Source of the DNA: CF-39 sp035651155
Lineage (GTDB): Bacteria > Chloroflexota > Limnocylindria > P2-11E
Assembly (NCBI GenBank): GCA_035651155.1
Contig: DASRGG010000021.1
Coordinates: 124,001 to 188,000 of the forward strand
Length of the DNA stretch: 64,000 bases
Reading direction: 5' to 3'
Below are positions 47,877 to 55,978 of this stretch, one piece after another. The translations under genes were made by a program, and so were the position numbers. Position 1 is the first letter of the stretch, and every line of letters begins with the position of its first letter. The notes beneath the pieces are model-generated. The model was not told the origin of the DNA. It made no database searches and was given only the letters and a program-made list of their open reading frames with translations.

Positions 47877-47882
47877 ACGATA
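47877..47882 (-). promoter_or_regulatory. Leaderless-type -10 hexamer (TATCGT)
   Basis: On the minus strand TATCGT is followed by 6 nt and then GTG 47870 of the membrane-anchored hydrolase. No Shine-Dalgarno is present. Confidence 0.4.
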
Positions 47883-47957
47883 GTCAGGCGACGACGCGCG
47901 GGCGCGGCGCGAGGAGCGGAGTGCGCCGCTGCCCGCGCCCCCGACGGGGCGGCGCCG

Positions 47958-48869
47958 CTACGCCGTCGCGGTCGCGCGGTGCCGGACCCTGTCCTCGAGC
48001 TCCTGCCAGAGCGAAACGATCTGGCTCGCGTTGAAGATCGACGAGTACGTCCCCGACACGATGCCGGCGAGCAGCGCGAGCGCGAAGTTGCGCATCGAGA
48101 AGCCGCCGAAGAGGAACAGCGCGAGGAGCGTGAACACCACGGTGAGCGAGGTGATCACCGACCGCGTCATCGTCTGCATGATCGAGAAGTTGATCACCGG
48201 GTTGAGCGCCTCGCCGGGGTTGAGGCGCAGGTTCTCGCGGATGCGGTCGAACACGACGATCGTGTCGTGCACCGAGAAGCCGATGATCGTGAGGACCGCG
48301 GTCACGAAGAGGCTGTCGATCTCGACGTTGAAGAAGTACCCGAGGATCGCGAAGAGGCCGAGCACGACGGCGGCGTCATGCAGCAGCGCGATGATCGCGG
48401 CGATCCCGTAGCGGAACGCGGCCCAGCCGAAGTTCCGGAAGGCCCACGCGATGAGCAGCACGATGAGCACGCTCGCGAACGCGATCGACTTCACCGCGTT
48501 CTGGATGAGCTCGCCGCTGAACGACGGGCTCACCACGGAGGAGTCCACCTTCGTGCCGGAGCCGAACTTCTCCCGCAGGGCCTGCGTCGCCCTGGTCACG
48601 TCGTCCGGCGACATCTCGAACGTCCGGATCTCGATGCGCCCGCCCTCGGCGGCCTGCACCACGGCCTCGCCGCGGCCGAGCGACGCCATCACACCGGTGA
48701 CCTCGCTCACCGTCGGCCTGCTCTCCGGGAAGGTCACGTCCAGCAGGGTCCCACCCTTGAACTCGATCCCCGGCTTCAGGCCGCCGAGCATCAGGAAGAC
48801 GACGCCCGGGACGATGAGCAGACCGGAGATCAGGAAGTAGAGCCATTTGCGCTCGACGACGTGCAGCAT
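47958..48869 (-). CDS. secF: Protein translocase subunit SecF
   Basis: Accessory subunit that with SecD drives late steps of Sec export by proton motive force. The 303-aa protein has six membrane segments. The first periplasmic loop begins with GLKPGIEFKGGTLLDVTF, and the membrane core reads ALLHDAAVVLGLFAILG then LTIIGFSVHDTIVVFDRIRENLR, the hallmark of the SecD/SecF family. ATG 48869 overlaps the secD stop by one base (TGATG). Confidence 0.95.
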   Translation of the reverse strand: MLHVVERKWLYFLISGLLIVPGVVFLMLGGLKPGIEFKGGTLLDVTFPESRPTVSEVTGVMASLGRGEAVVQAAEGGRIEIRTFEMSPDDVTRATQALREKFGSGTKVDSSVVSPSFSGELIQNAVKSIAFASVLIVLLIAWAFRNFGWAAFRYGIAAIIALLHDAAVVLGLFAILGYFFNVEIDSLFVTAVLTIIGFSVHDTIVVFDRIRENLRLNPGEALNPVINFSIMQTMTRSVITSLTVVFTLLALFLFGGFSMRNFALALLAGIVSGTYSSIFNASQIVSLWQELEDRVRHRATATA

Positions 48870-50224
48870 CAGCTCACCACCGGCGCCGGCGCGCGTCCTT
48901 CGCGTCCCTCGGCCGCACGCTCTTCGACGCCGTACAGCCGTCGCCGGCGCAGCGACGTGATCTCGATCGCCCCGCGGAGCAGCATCTGCGTCACGATCAC
49001 CGCGGTGAAGAACGAGACCGCGACGCCGATGGCCAGCGTGAGCGCGAAGCCCTTCACCGTCCCGGTGCCGAACCAGAAGAGGATGCCGGCGGTAAGGATC
49101 GTCGCGAGGTTCGAGTAGAGGATCGACGGAAACGCGCGCACGCGGCCGGCTTCGACGGCGGCGCGCAGGGACTTCCCCGCTCGCAGCTCTTCCTTCAGCC
49201 GTTCGAACGTGAGCACGTTCGCGTCGACGGCCATGCCGATCGACAGGATGAAGCCCGCGACCCCGGCGAGGGTCAGCGTCACCGGAACGAGGCGGAAGAT
49301 CGCGTACGTGAGCGCGGTGTAGTAGAGGAGCGCGATCACCGCGATGACGCCGGGAAGACGGTAGTACGCGATCATGAAGAACGCGACGAGCAGCAGCCCG
49401 ATGGCTCCCGCGACGAGCGAACGGCGGACGGACTCCTGGCCGAGCGTCGGCTCCACGCGCGACGACTGGATGACCTCGAGCGGCACGGGCAGGGCGCCGG
49501 AGTTCAGGAGGAGCGACAGCTGCTTCGCCGACTGCGTCGTGAAGTTCCCCTCGATGATCCCGCTCCCGGACGTGAAGATCGCGTTGATCGTCGGCGCGGA
49601 GATCTCCTTGCCGTCGAGCAGGATCTGCACGGGCTGCTGGTAGTAGTCCTTCGAGAGCTGGATCCAACGCTGGTCGTCGGGCGAACCGAACTCGAAGTTC
49701 ACCACGGGCTTCGTCCCGTTCTGGAACGTGACGAACGTCGGCTTCAGGTTCGCGCCGGTAAGCGGCGGCTCGAGCGACTTGTACTGCCCGGGGTGGTCCT
49801 TGTCGGGGACCTTGATCTCGAGGAACGCCTGCCGCGTGACGACGTCGTTGGCCTGCTGGAGGTCGGCGACGCCGGGCAGCTGCACGAGGATCTTGTCCTC
49901 GCCGAGACCCTGGATGACCGGCTCCGAGACGCCGAGGCCGTTGATGCGGCGATCGATGACCTTGATCGCCTGGGTCTGCAGCGCGCTCTGCGGGGTCGTC
50001 ACGCCCGGCGGCAGCTTCTCGGTCTGCATGCGGAGGATGAGCTGCGTGCCGCCCTGGAGGTCAAGGCCGAGGTGGGTCTTGATCTCCTGGTTGACCTTGA
50101 TGTCGCCCAAGTTGAAGCAGACGCCCGGGCAGTTGAACGGGAACGAGAGCTGGTGCTTCGGGATATCCACGAAGATCGCGAGCACCGCGATGATGGCGAT
50201 GAGCCACGGCCCCAGGCGTCCCAA
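48869..50224 (-). CDS. secD: Protein translocase subunit SecD
   Basis: 451 aa with six membrane segments and a large first periplasmic domain. HLGLDLQGGTQLILRM, RRINGLGVSEPVIQ, LLNSGALPVPLEVI, GFILSIGMAVDANVLTFERLKEEL and ATILTAGILFWFGTGTVKGFA are classic SecD blocks. It is shorter than the E. coli protein because the second periplasmic insertion is reduced. TTG 50224 has a GGAGGGGAG ribosome site close upstream. It follows the TatB-like gene. Confidence 0.95.
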   Translation of the reverse strand: MGRLGPWLIAIIAVLAIFVDIPKHQLSFPFNCPGVCFNLGDIKVNQEIKTHLGLDLQGGTQLILRMQTEKLPPGVTTPQSALQTQAIKVIDRRINGLGVSEPVIQGLGEDKILVQLPGVADLQQANDVVTRQAFLEIKVPDKDHPGQYKSLEPPLTGANLKPTFVTFQNGTKPVVNFEFGSPDDQRWIQLSKDYYQQPVQILLDGKEISAPTINAIFTSGSGIIEGNFTTQSAKQLSLLLNSGALPVPLEVIQSSRVEPTLGQESVRRSLVAGAIGLLLVAFFMIAYYRLPGVIAVIALLYYTALTYAIFRLVPVTLTLAGVAGFILSIGMAVDANVLTFERLKEELRAGKSLRAAVEAGRVRAFPSILYSNLATILTAGILFWFGTGTVKGFALTLAIGVAVSFFTAVIVTQMLLRGAIEITSLRRRRLYGVEERAAEGREGRAPAPVVS

Positions 50225-50247
50225 CGACGAGCTCCCCTCCGAGCGTG

Positions 50248-50272
50248 AAAACGAGCGCCACGTGGGCGCTCG
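50248..50272 (-). terminator. Weak rho-independent terminator after the TatB-like gene
   Basis: On the minus strand an 8-bp stem (CGAGCGCC paired with GGCGCTCG, 50272-50252) has a 5-nt loop and is followed by only four T residues. It lies between the TatB-like gene and secD, so it may partly separate the pyrF-tat unit from secDF. Confidence 0.5.
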
Positions 50273-50298
50273 CTGGGCTCAGTATAGGTGCGAACGGA

Positions 50299-50604
50299 TC
50301 ACGTGCCGCGCAGCCGCTCCTTCGCCTCGCGCATCTCACGGTCGAAGGCGGACTCGCCCGGCGGCCCGCTCGGCGCGCCCTCGGCCGCAGGTGCCTCCGG
50401 CGTCGTCGTCGCCACGGACGTGGGCTTCGCCTCGAGGTACTTGTCGGCGTTCAGGAAGTCATCCCGGAGCTCGTCGGACGTGCGCCGGAGGTCTCCCACC
50501 ACCTTCCCGATGTCGCGCATGAGCTTCGGCATGCGCTCGGGGCCCAGCACGAGCAGGGCGACGAGCGCGATGAGCAAGAGCTCCTCCGGGCCGATACCGA
50601 ACAT
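50299..50604 (-). CDS. tatB: Twin-arginine translocase subunit, TatB-like
   Basis: A 101-aa protein with one N-terminal membrane span (FGIGPEELLLIALVALLVLG) followed by PERMPKLMRDIGKVVGDLRR, an amphipathic helix, and an acidic Pro/Ala-rich tail. The LGPERMP turn after the membrane helix matches TatB better than TatA. It overlaps the pyrF stop (TGATG). No tatC is present in the window. Confidence 0.75.
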   Translation of the reverse strand: MFGIGPEELLLIALVALLVLGPERMPKLMRDIGKVVGDLRRTSDELRDDFLNADKYLEAKPTSVATTTPEAPAAEGAPSGPPGESAFDREMREAKERLRGT

Positions 50605-51428
50605 CAGCGCCGCTCGATCGCGAGCTCGCGGACGGCGTTCGCGGCGTCGCGGAGCGCGCGCGCGGCATCCGCCGCGGCGCGTTCGAAGTCCGCTCCGTCG
50701 GACGCGAAGAGCACCGAGCGCGACGCCGCCGGCACCACGCCGCCGCCGCGTTCGTCGAGCGCCGCGCGCAGCGCCGTCGCGATGTCTCCGCCCTGCGCGC
50801 CGATGCCCGGCATGAGGAAGAGCCGGTCCGGCGCGAGCTGCCGCAGGCGCCGCGCCTCGTCCGGATACGTCGCGCCCACGACGAATCCGACGCGGTCGGG
50901 CGGGAACGCGGCCACGCACGTCGAGACGACGTGCTCGTACAGCGGGCGGTCGTCCACCCGCAGGTCCTGCAGGCCGCGCGCGCCCGGATTGCTGGTGCGC
51001 GCGAGGACGAGCGCGTAGCGGCCCTCGCGCGCGAACGGCGCGATCGAGTCGAGACCGACGTAGGGCGCGACCGTCGCGGCGTCGGCGTGGAACGCGTCGA
51101 AGAGCGCGTCGGCGTACGCCTCCGAGGTGTTCGGCACGTCGCCGCGCTTCGCGTCGAGGATCACCGGGACATCATCGGGGATCGCCTGCAGCGTGAGGCC
51201 GAGGACATCGAAGGCCGCGCCGCCGTAGCGCTCGTAGAAGGCGAGGTTGGGCTTGTAGCAACACACGTACTCGGACGTCGCGCGCACGATCCGGCGCAGG
51301 AAGCGGAGGGCGGCCTGCGGACCGCGACCGAGGGACGCGGGGATGAGCGAGGGTTCTGGGTCGAGGCCGACGCAGATGATGCTGTTCCGCGCTCGCGTCG
51401 AGGCCGCGAGCTTGTCGAGGAACGTCAT
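50604..51428 (-). CDS. pyrF: Orotidine 5'-phosphate decarboxylase, type 2
   Basis: Last step of UMP synthesis. The 274-aa protein belongs to the longer OMPDC type: IICVGLDPEPSLIP, CYKPNLAFYERYGG, then the catalytic DAKRGDVPNTS, and later GATYPDEARRLR and MPGIGAQGGD. ATG 51428 is 9 nt after a TATCAT hexamer with no ribosome site. It overlaps the TatB-like gene by one base. Confidence 0.93.
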   Translation of the reverse strand: MTFLDKLAASTRARNSIICVGLDPEPSLIPASLGRGPQAALRFLRRIVRATSEYVCCYKPNLAFYERYGGAAFDVLGLTLQAIPDDVPVILDAKRGDVPNTSEAYADALFDAFHADAATVAPYVGLDSIAPFAREGRYALVLARTSNPGARGLQDLRVDDRPLYEHVVSTCVAAFPPDRVGFVVGATYPDEARRLRQLAPDRLFLMPGIGAQGGDIATALRAALDERGGGVVPAASRSVLFASDGADFERAAADAARALRDAANAVRELAIERR

Positions 51429-51436
51429 CTGAGTCC

Positions 51437-51443
51437 TATGATA
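51437..51443. promoter_or_regulatory. Overlapping divergent -10 hexamers for pyrF and phnD
   Basis: On the minus strand TATCAT (51443-51438) precedes the pyrF ATG by 9 nt. On the plus strand TATGAT (51437-51442) is followed by a short leader carrying AAAGGAGG before the phnD ATG at 51476. TTGTCG at 51412-51417 is a weak -35 candidate for the plus strand. So one side looks leaderless and the other has a leader with a Shine-Dalgarno. Confidence 0.45.
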
Positions 51444-51475
51444 CGGGCGCTTCCAGAGTTCAAAGGAGGGTACCC

Positions 51476-52498
51476 ATGCGCCTCAGCCTACGCGGCCCGT
51501 TGGGGTGGGCGTTGGCCGCGGGTCTGGTCATCGCCTCGTGCGGTGGCACCGCCGGGACCAACACGACCGCTCCGACGTCCGCGGCATCCGCGGCACCGAG
51601 CGGACCCCGTCTCGGGTCGTTCGATCGACCCATCGTTCTCTCGTTCACGCCATCGCAGGACACGCAGCGCGTCACGGCGAGCGGCAGCGCGATCACGGCG
51701 TCGCTCGAGAGGGCGACCGCGTTGAAGTGGAAGGTCTCCGTCCCGACGAGCTACGCGGCCACCATCGAGGGCATGTGCGCGGGCTCGGTCGACGTCGCCT
51801 TCCTCGCGCCGCTCCAGATGGCACTGGCCGTCGACCGCGGCTGCGCGACGCCGATCCTCGGCGCGCTCCGCAACGACGACACCGGCAAGCCGTCGACGAC
51901 GTACAAGTCGCAGATCCTCGTGCGGGCGGACAGCGGGATCACCGACATCAACGGCCTCAAGGGCAAGAGGTTCGCGTTCGTCGACACGCTGTCGGCGTCC
52001 GGCTACCTCTTCCCCTCGCTCCTGGTCAAGAACAAGACCGGCCAGGATCCGAAGACGTTCTTCGCGGCGAACGGCATCGTGTTCGCCGGCGGACACGACA
52101 AGGCCGCGCTGCAGGTCTACCAGGGCGCGGTCGACGGCGCCGCGACGTTCATCGACGTCCGCACGTCGGCCGGCATGCCGGCCGACATCAAGGACAAGAC
52201 GAAGGTCATCGACACGGCTGGACCGATCCCGAACGACGGCGCGGCCGTGCGCAAGGGCTTCCCGACCGACCTCGCGACGCAGATCCAGAAGGCGATGGCC
52301 GACTACTCGGTCACCGACGCGGGCAAGAAGGCCTTCAAGGACCTGTACAGCTGGGACGGGATGCAGACCGTCGACTCGAAGTTCTACGACCCGGTGCGCG
52401 ACGCGGCGAAGCTCGCGGGTATCGACCTCGCGGGCGAGGCCGCCAAGACCGCAAAGCCGGTCGCGACGCCTTCGCCATCGCCGACAAAGGCCCCCTAG
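51476..52498 (+). CDS. phnD: PhnD-type phosphonate/phosphite ABC transporter substrate-binding lipoprotein
   Basis: A 340-aa lipoprotein. The signal (LRGPLGWALAAGLVIASC) ends at Cys 22; a Thr/Ala/Ser linker follows, then a periplasmic-binding fold: IVLSFTPSQDTQRVTASG, YAATIEGMCAGSVDVAFLAPLQM, then KGKRFAFVDTLSASGYLFPSLLV, and GHDKAALQVYQGAVDGAATFID. These are the PhnD/PtxB/HtxB blocks. AAAGGAGG 7 nt before ATG 51476 is the strongest ribosome site in the window. The ligand may be phosphonate, phosphite or another phosphorus compound; no phosphonate-degradation genes are nearby. Confidence 0.9.
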   Translation: MRLSLRGPLGWALAAGLVIASCGGTAGTNTTAPTSAASAAPSGPRLGSFDRPIVLSFTPSQDTQRVTASGSAITASLERATALKWKVSVPTSYAATIEGMCAGSVDVAFLAPLQMALAVDRGCATPILGALRNDDTGKPSTTYKSQILVRADSGITDINGLKGKRFAFVDTLSASGYLFPSLLVKNKTGQDPKTFFAANGIVFAGGHDKAALQVYQGAVDGAATFIDVRTSAGMPADIKDKTKVIDTAGPIPNDGAAVRKGFPTDLATQIQKAMADYSVTDAGKKAFKDLYSWDGMQTVDSKFYDPVRDAAKLAGIDLAGEAAKTAKPVATPSPSPTKAP

Positions 52499-52521
52499 CG
52501 CTCGCGGAGCAATTGCGATCG

Positions 52522-52548
52522 AAGGCCGCCGGTGATCCCGGCGGCCTT
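52522..52548 (+). terminator. Strong hairpin after phnD
   Basis: An 11-bp perfect stem (AAGGCCGCCGG with CCGGCGGCCTT) with a 5-nt loop lies 24 nt after the phnD stop. No long T run follows, so on its own it is a weak terminator or an mRNA-stabilising hairpin. Confidence 0.6.
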
Positions 52549-52562
52549 CATCGTTCAGCGGA

Positions 52563-52568
52563 TATCCT
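52563..52568 (+). promoter_or_regulatory. Leaderless-type -10 hexamer (TATCCT) before phnC
   Basis: TATCCT is 8 nt before ATG 52577, just past the hairpin after phnD. phnC and phnE may therefore have their own promoter. No ribosome-binding site separates the hexamer from the ATG. Confidence 0.4.
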
Positions 52569-52576
52569 GCGACGAG

Positions 52577-53419
52577 ATGCCGTCCATCCTCTCCATCGAG
52601 AACCTCACGAAGGTTTACCCGGGCGGGACACGCGCACTCGACGGCGTCTCCCTCGACATCGCGCGCGGCGAGTTCGTCGTTCTCATCGGGCTCTCGGGGT
52701 CCGGGAAGTCGACGCTGCTCCGTTGCCTCAACCGCCTCGTCGAGCCGACGAGCGGTCGCATCCTGTTCGACGGCATCGAGGTCACCGCCGCGCGGGGCGC
52801 GGCGTTGCGCAGGATCCGGAGGCGGATGGGGATGATCTTCCAGCAGTTCAACCTCGTAAAGCGCGCGTCGGTGTTCCAGAACGTGCTCGCGGGACGGCTC
52901 GGGTATCGGTCGGTCTGGCGCACGATCGCGAGCCGCCCAGCCGGTGAGGACATCAAGCTCGCGTTCGACAACCTGGGGCGCGTCGGCATCCTCGAGAAGG
53001 CCTACGCGCGCGCCGACATGCTCTCCGGCGGCCAGCAGCAGCGCGTCGGCATCGCCCGGGCGCTCATGCAGCGCCCCGACGTCATGCTCGCGGACGAACC
53101 GGTCGCGAGCCTCGATCCCGCGACGAGCCACTCGGTCATGAAGTACCTCGAGGAGATCAACAAGAAGGACGGCATCACCGTCATCTGCGCCCTGCACTTC
53201 CTTTCGCTCGCGAGGCGGTACGGGACCCGTGTGATCGCCTTGAAGGCCGGACGCGTCGCCTTCGATGGCAAGCCGGGCGACATCGACGAGCGGAGATTCA
53301 AGGAGATCTACGGCGAGGACGCCGTCGAAGTCGAGATCGGTCCCGGGAAGACGCGCGAGGAAACGCTGGCCGGAGCGGAGGCGCCCGTGAAGGCGCCCGA
53401 CCTGACGCCGGATCGCTGA
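52577..53419 (+). CDS. phnC: Phosphonate/phosphite ABC transporter ATP-binding protein
   Basis: A 280-aa ATPase of the PhnC type. Walker A is GLSGSGKST, the Q-loop is MIFQQFNLV, the signature is LSGGQQQRV, Walker B is DVMLADEPVASLDP, and the switch histidine is in ICALHFLSLARRYG. The PhnC-type region after the Q-loop (VFQNVLAGRLGYRSVWRT) is present. The start is ATG 52577; the end overlaps phnE by one base (TGATG). Confidence 0.93.
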   Translation: MPSILSIENLTKVYPGGTRALDGVSLDIARGEFVVLIGLSGSGKSTLLRCLNRLVEPTSGRILFDGIEVTAARGAALRRIRRRMGMIFQQFNLVKRASVFQNVLAGRLGYRSVWRTIASRPAGEDIKLAFDNLGRVGILEKAYARADMLSGGQQQRVGIARALMQRPDVMLADEPVASLDPATSHSVMKYLEEINKKDGITVICALHFLSLARRYGTRVIALKAGRVAFDGKPGDIDERRFKEIYGEDAVEVEIGPGKTREETLAGAEAPVKAPDLTPDR

Positions 53420-54270
53420 TGGCGGAGTACTTCCGCGCCCGCAACATGCCGCTCCCGCCCGAGCTCGAGCGCACCATGCTCACCGACTGGCGCCGCTACC
53501 TCGCACTGCTCGTCACCGGGGCCGTGCTCTGGATCGGCCTGCAGATCACGGCGATCGACACGAGCCGGGCGAATCCGAGGTACGTCGCGCAGATCCTGGG
53601 CCAGCTCCTCGCGCCCGATTGGAGCGTCCTCTTCCCGCAGAACGAGTTCGAGACGTTCTGGGACGCCGGGATCGGCCTCATGGTCGTGACGATCTTTATG
53701 GCGATCATCGCCACCGCGTTCGCGGTGGTCGTCGCGGTGCCGCTCTCCTTCCTCGGCGCGCGCAACGTGATGACGGGTAACCCGATCACGGCGGCGGTCT
53801 ACGCGATCGTGCGCGTCTTCTTCACCGTCGTCCGCTCGATCGACATCCTCATCCTCGCGGTCGTCGCGGTCGTGCTCTTCAGCACCGGGAACGCGGCGGG
53901 CGTCTTCGCGATCGCCTTCCACAACGTCGGCGTCATGGGAAAGCTCTACTCGGAAGCCGTCGAGGGCATCGATCCGGGTCCGATCGAGGCGATCACGGCC
54001 ACCGGCGCGAACCGGTTCCAGGTCATCTGGACGGCGGTGCTCCCGCAGATCGTGAACCCGTACATCTCACTCACGATCTACCGCCTCGACACGAACGTCA
54101 GGCTCGCCCCGGTGCTCGGTCTCATGGGCGCCGGCGGGGTCGGGACGCTCCTGTTCCAGAACATGAATCTGCTCCGGTATCACGCCTCGGGCGCGCTGAT
54201 CTTCCTCATCGTGGTCACGGTCGTGATCATGGACTTCCTCTCCGCCCAGGTCCGCAAGCGCCTCGCGTAG
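53419..54270 (+). CDS. phnE: Phosphonate/phosphite ABC transporter permease
   Basis: A 283-aa permease with about six membrane segments. The EAA loop reads IEAITATGANRFQVIWTAVLPQI; VRVFFTVVRSIDILILAVVA and the LMGAGGVGTLLFQNMNLLRYH segment match PhnE. A single permease with PhnC and PhnD gives a complete importer. No phnF-M or ptxD-like genes follow, so the imported compound is used by genes elsewhere. Confidence 0.93.
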   Translation: MAEYFRARNMPLPPELERTMLTDWRRYLALLVTGAVLWIGLQITAIDTSRANPRYVAQILGQLLAPDWSVLFPQNEFETFWDAGIGLMVVTIFMAIIATAFAVVVAVPLSFLGARNVMTGNPITAAVYAIVRVFFTVVRSIDILILAVVAVVLFSTGNAAGVFAIAFHNVGVMGKLYSEAVEGIDPGPIEAITATGANRFQVIWTAVLPQIVNPYISLTIYRLDTNVRLAPVLGLMGAGGVGTLLFQNMNLLRYHASGALIFLIVVTVVIMDFLSAQVRKRLA

Positions 54271-54274
54271 CCGC

Positions 54275-55318
54275 TCACCTGCCCCAGCTCGGCCGGCTCT
54301 CGCCGTCGATGCCCTCGCCGTTGGTCAGCTTCACGGGCGTCTTCGGCGTGCCGCCGGTCAGGGCGCCGTTCAGCTCCATCGCGTACAGATCGATCACGCC
54401 GCCGGCCTCGTGCAGGAACGCGATCCGCGCGTCGTCCGGCGAGAACACGCCGTTCCAGCTCTTGCCGTCGCTCGTGAGCGCGACATCGCGTCCGGTCGAC
54501 ACCTCGACCGCGTGGATGTCGTTCCCGCCGGTCGGGTGGCGGAGCGTGTAGACGAGCCACTTCCCGTCCGAGGAGTACGACGCGCGATACGGCTCGCCCT
54601 CCGCGGCGACCTGCTGCGGCGTCGCGGCGCGTCCGTCGGCCGGGACGAGCAGAAGGCGCGGGGGGCCGAGCGTGTAGGAGGTCACGACGATGGTCTTCCC
54701 GTCCGGTGACCAGGACGGGTCAGCGAGGTCCGACCCCCGCGACAGGAGCGAGATCCGCCGGTTCGTCTTCGCGTCGTAGAGCTCGAGGTTCGAGCCGTTG
54801 CCGTCACCGAGATCGACGACGACCGCGAGCCGCGATCCGTCCGGCGACAGCGCCGGATTGTCCTCGAAGGCGACGAGATGGAAGCCGTTCGCCGCCTTCG
54901 CCCGCAGGCCGGTGACGACGACGGCCTCGACGCCGCCGCTCGAGTCCTTGCGGACGATGTCGCTGTAGTGCAGCAGCGCGGGGACGATCTGACCGTCGAC
55001 GGCGCGCTTGCCGTCGATCGTCTCGGTGCGCGCGAAGACCAGCGTCCGCCCGTCGGGCGAGAGGCTGGGCGAGCGGCTCCGGCCCTCGGACGTGACGTTC
55101 GCGTACTTCCCGTCCCGGAGCACGTAGATGTCGCCGCGCAGCGTGAAGGCGATCGTGCCGGGGATGCGCGGCGCGGAGACCGCGGAGGTCGGCTTGGCCG
55201 GGGTCGGCGAGATCGTGCCGCCCGGCAGCAGCGCCGGCGACAGCCGGCTGCCGAGCACGCCGTACCCCACCACGAGCGCGACGGCGATGGCGCCGAAGAG
55301 CGCCTCGCGGGCCCTCAT
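54275..55318 (-). CDS. TolB-like beta-propeller protein with a membrane anchor
   Basis: A 347-aa protein with an N-terminal membrane segment (LFGAIAVALVVGYGVLGS) and a series of PD40/TolB-like repeats (SPSLSPDGRTLVFARTE, NPALSPDGSRLAVVVDLG, DPSWSPDGKTIVVTSY, YRASYSSDGKWLVYTL and a last NGVFSPDDARIAFLHE). The role is unknown; such propellers bind proteins or carbohydrate. ATG 55318 overlaps the kinase stop by 4 bases. It is the last gene of the murE cluster run. Confidence 0.8.
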   Translation of the reverse strand: MRAREALFGAIAVALVVGYGVLGSRLSPALLPGGTISPTPAKPTSAVSAPRIPGTIAFTLRGDIYVLRDGKYANVTSEGRSRSPSLSPDGRTLVFARTETIDGKRAVDGQIVPALLHYSDIVRKDSSGGVEAVVVTGLRAKAANGFHLVAFEDNPALSPDGSRLAVVVDLGDGNGSNLELYDAKTNRRISLLSRGSDLADPSWSPDGKTIVVTSYTLGPPRLLLVPADGRAATPQQVAAEGEPYRASYSSDGKWLVYTLRHPTGGNDIHAVEVSTGRDVALTSDGKSWNGVFSPDDARIAFLHEAGGVIDLYAMELNGALTGGTPKTPVKLTNGEGIDGESRPSWGR

Positions 55319-55968
55319 CGCCGAGACCCGATCGCCGCCGCGACCCGCGCCACCTCGTCGGCGACCGTCGCTCCGTTGCGGATCTCGAGATAGCCCTCGG
55401 CCGGGAGCTCGATGGCGCGCTCGCGCATGCGCTCGTAGACGCGCTCGTCGGCGTCGGAGTGATCGCCCGGCGCCCGCTCCCGCGCGCGCGACGCGAGGCG
55501 CGCGCGCGTGGCGCCGTCGTCCGCGGTGACGAGCACGTGGAAGACCGCCGCGCCTCGATCGCGCGCCACGCGCTCCGCGGGCGCGCGGTTGCGGGCCACC
55601 AGGTGCGTCGCGTCGAGGATCACGACGTGGCCCCGCGCGAGGAGCTCGTCCACCAGCGCTTCGGCGATCCCGAAGACCGCGGCGTTCTCGTCGTCGGCGT
55701 AGGAGGGCGCGATGAAGAGCCGGCTGCGCAGGTGATCGGTCGCGACGTGCGCGGCGCCGAGACGCTCGGCGAGCAGACGCGCGCAGTACGACTTCCCCAC
55801 GCCGGGCAGCCCCATGAGCATCACGAGCGTGGCGGCCCCCGCGGGAGCCGCCGGCACGCCGATCTCGCCGCGCAGCTGCGCGGTGAGCGACCGCCGGTGC
55901 GCCGCGAGCGCGCGCGTCTGCACCCGCGTCGCGGCGTCCGAGATCCTCACCGTGCGCGAGCGCTTCAC
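55315..55968 (-). CDS. P-loop kinase-like protein
   Basis: A 217-aa protein with Walker A GLPGVGKSY, followed by ARLLAERLGAAHVATDHLRSRLF and ILDATHLVARNR, as in the AAA_33/zeta-toxin-like kinases. An arginine-rich segment (RLASRARERAPGDHSDADERVYERM) resembles a lid. The target is unknown; a small-molecule kinase or an RNA-linked kinase are possible. GTG 55968 lies 10 nt after the murE stop. Confidence 0.75.
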   Translation of the reverse strand: MKRSRTVRISDAATRVQTRALAAHRRSLTAQLRGEIGVPAAPAGAATLVMLMGLPGVGKSYCARLLAERLGAAHVATDHLRSRLFIAPSYADDENAAVFGIAEALVDELLARGHVVILDATHLVARNRAPAERVARDRGAAVFHVLVTADDGATRARLASRARERAPGDHSDADERVYERMRERAIELPAEGYLEIRNGATVADEVARVAAAIGSRR

Positions 55969-55978
55969 CGGCGGTCCA

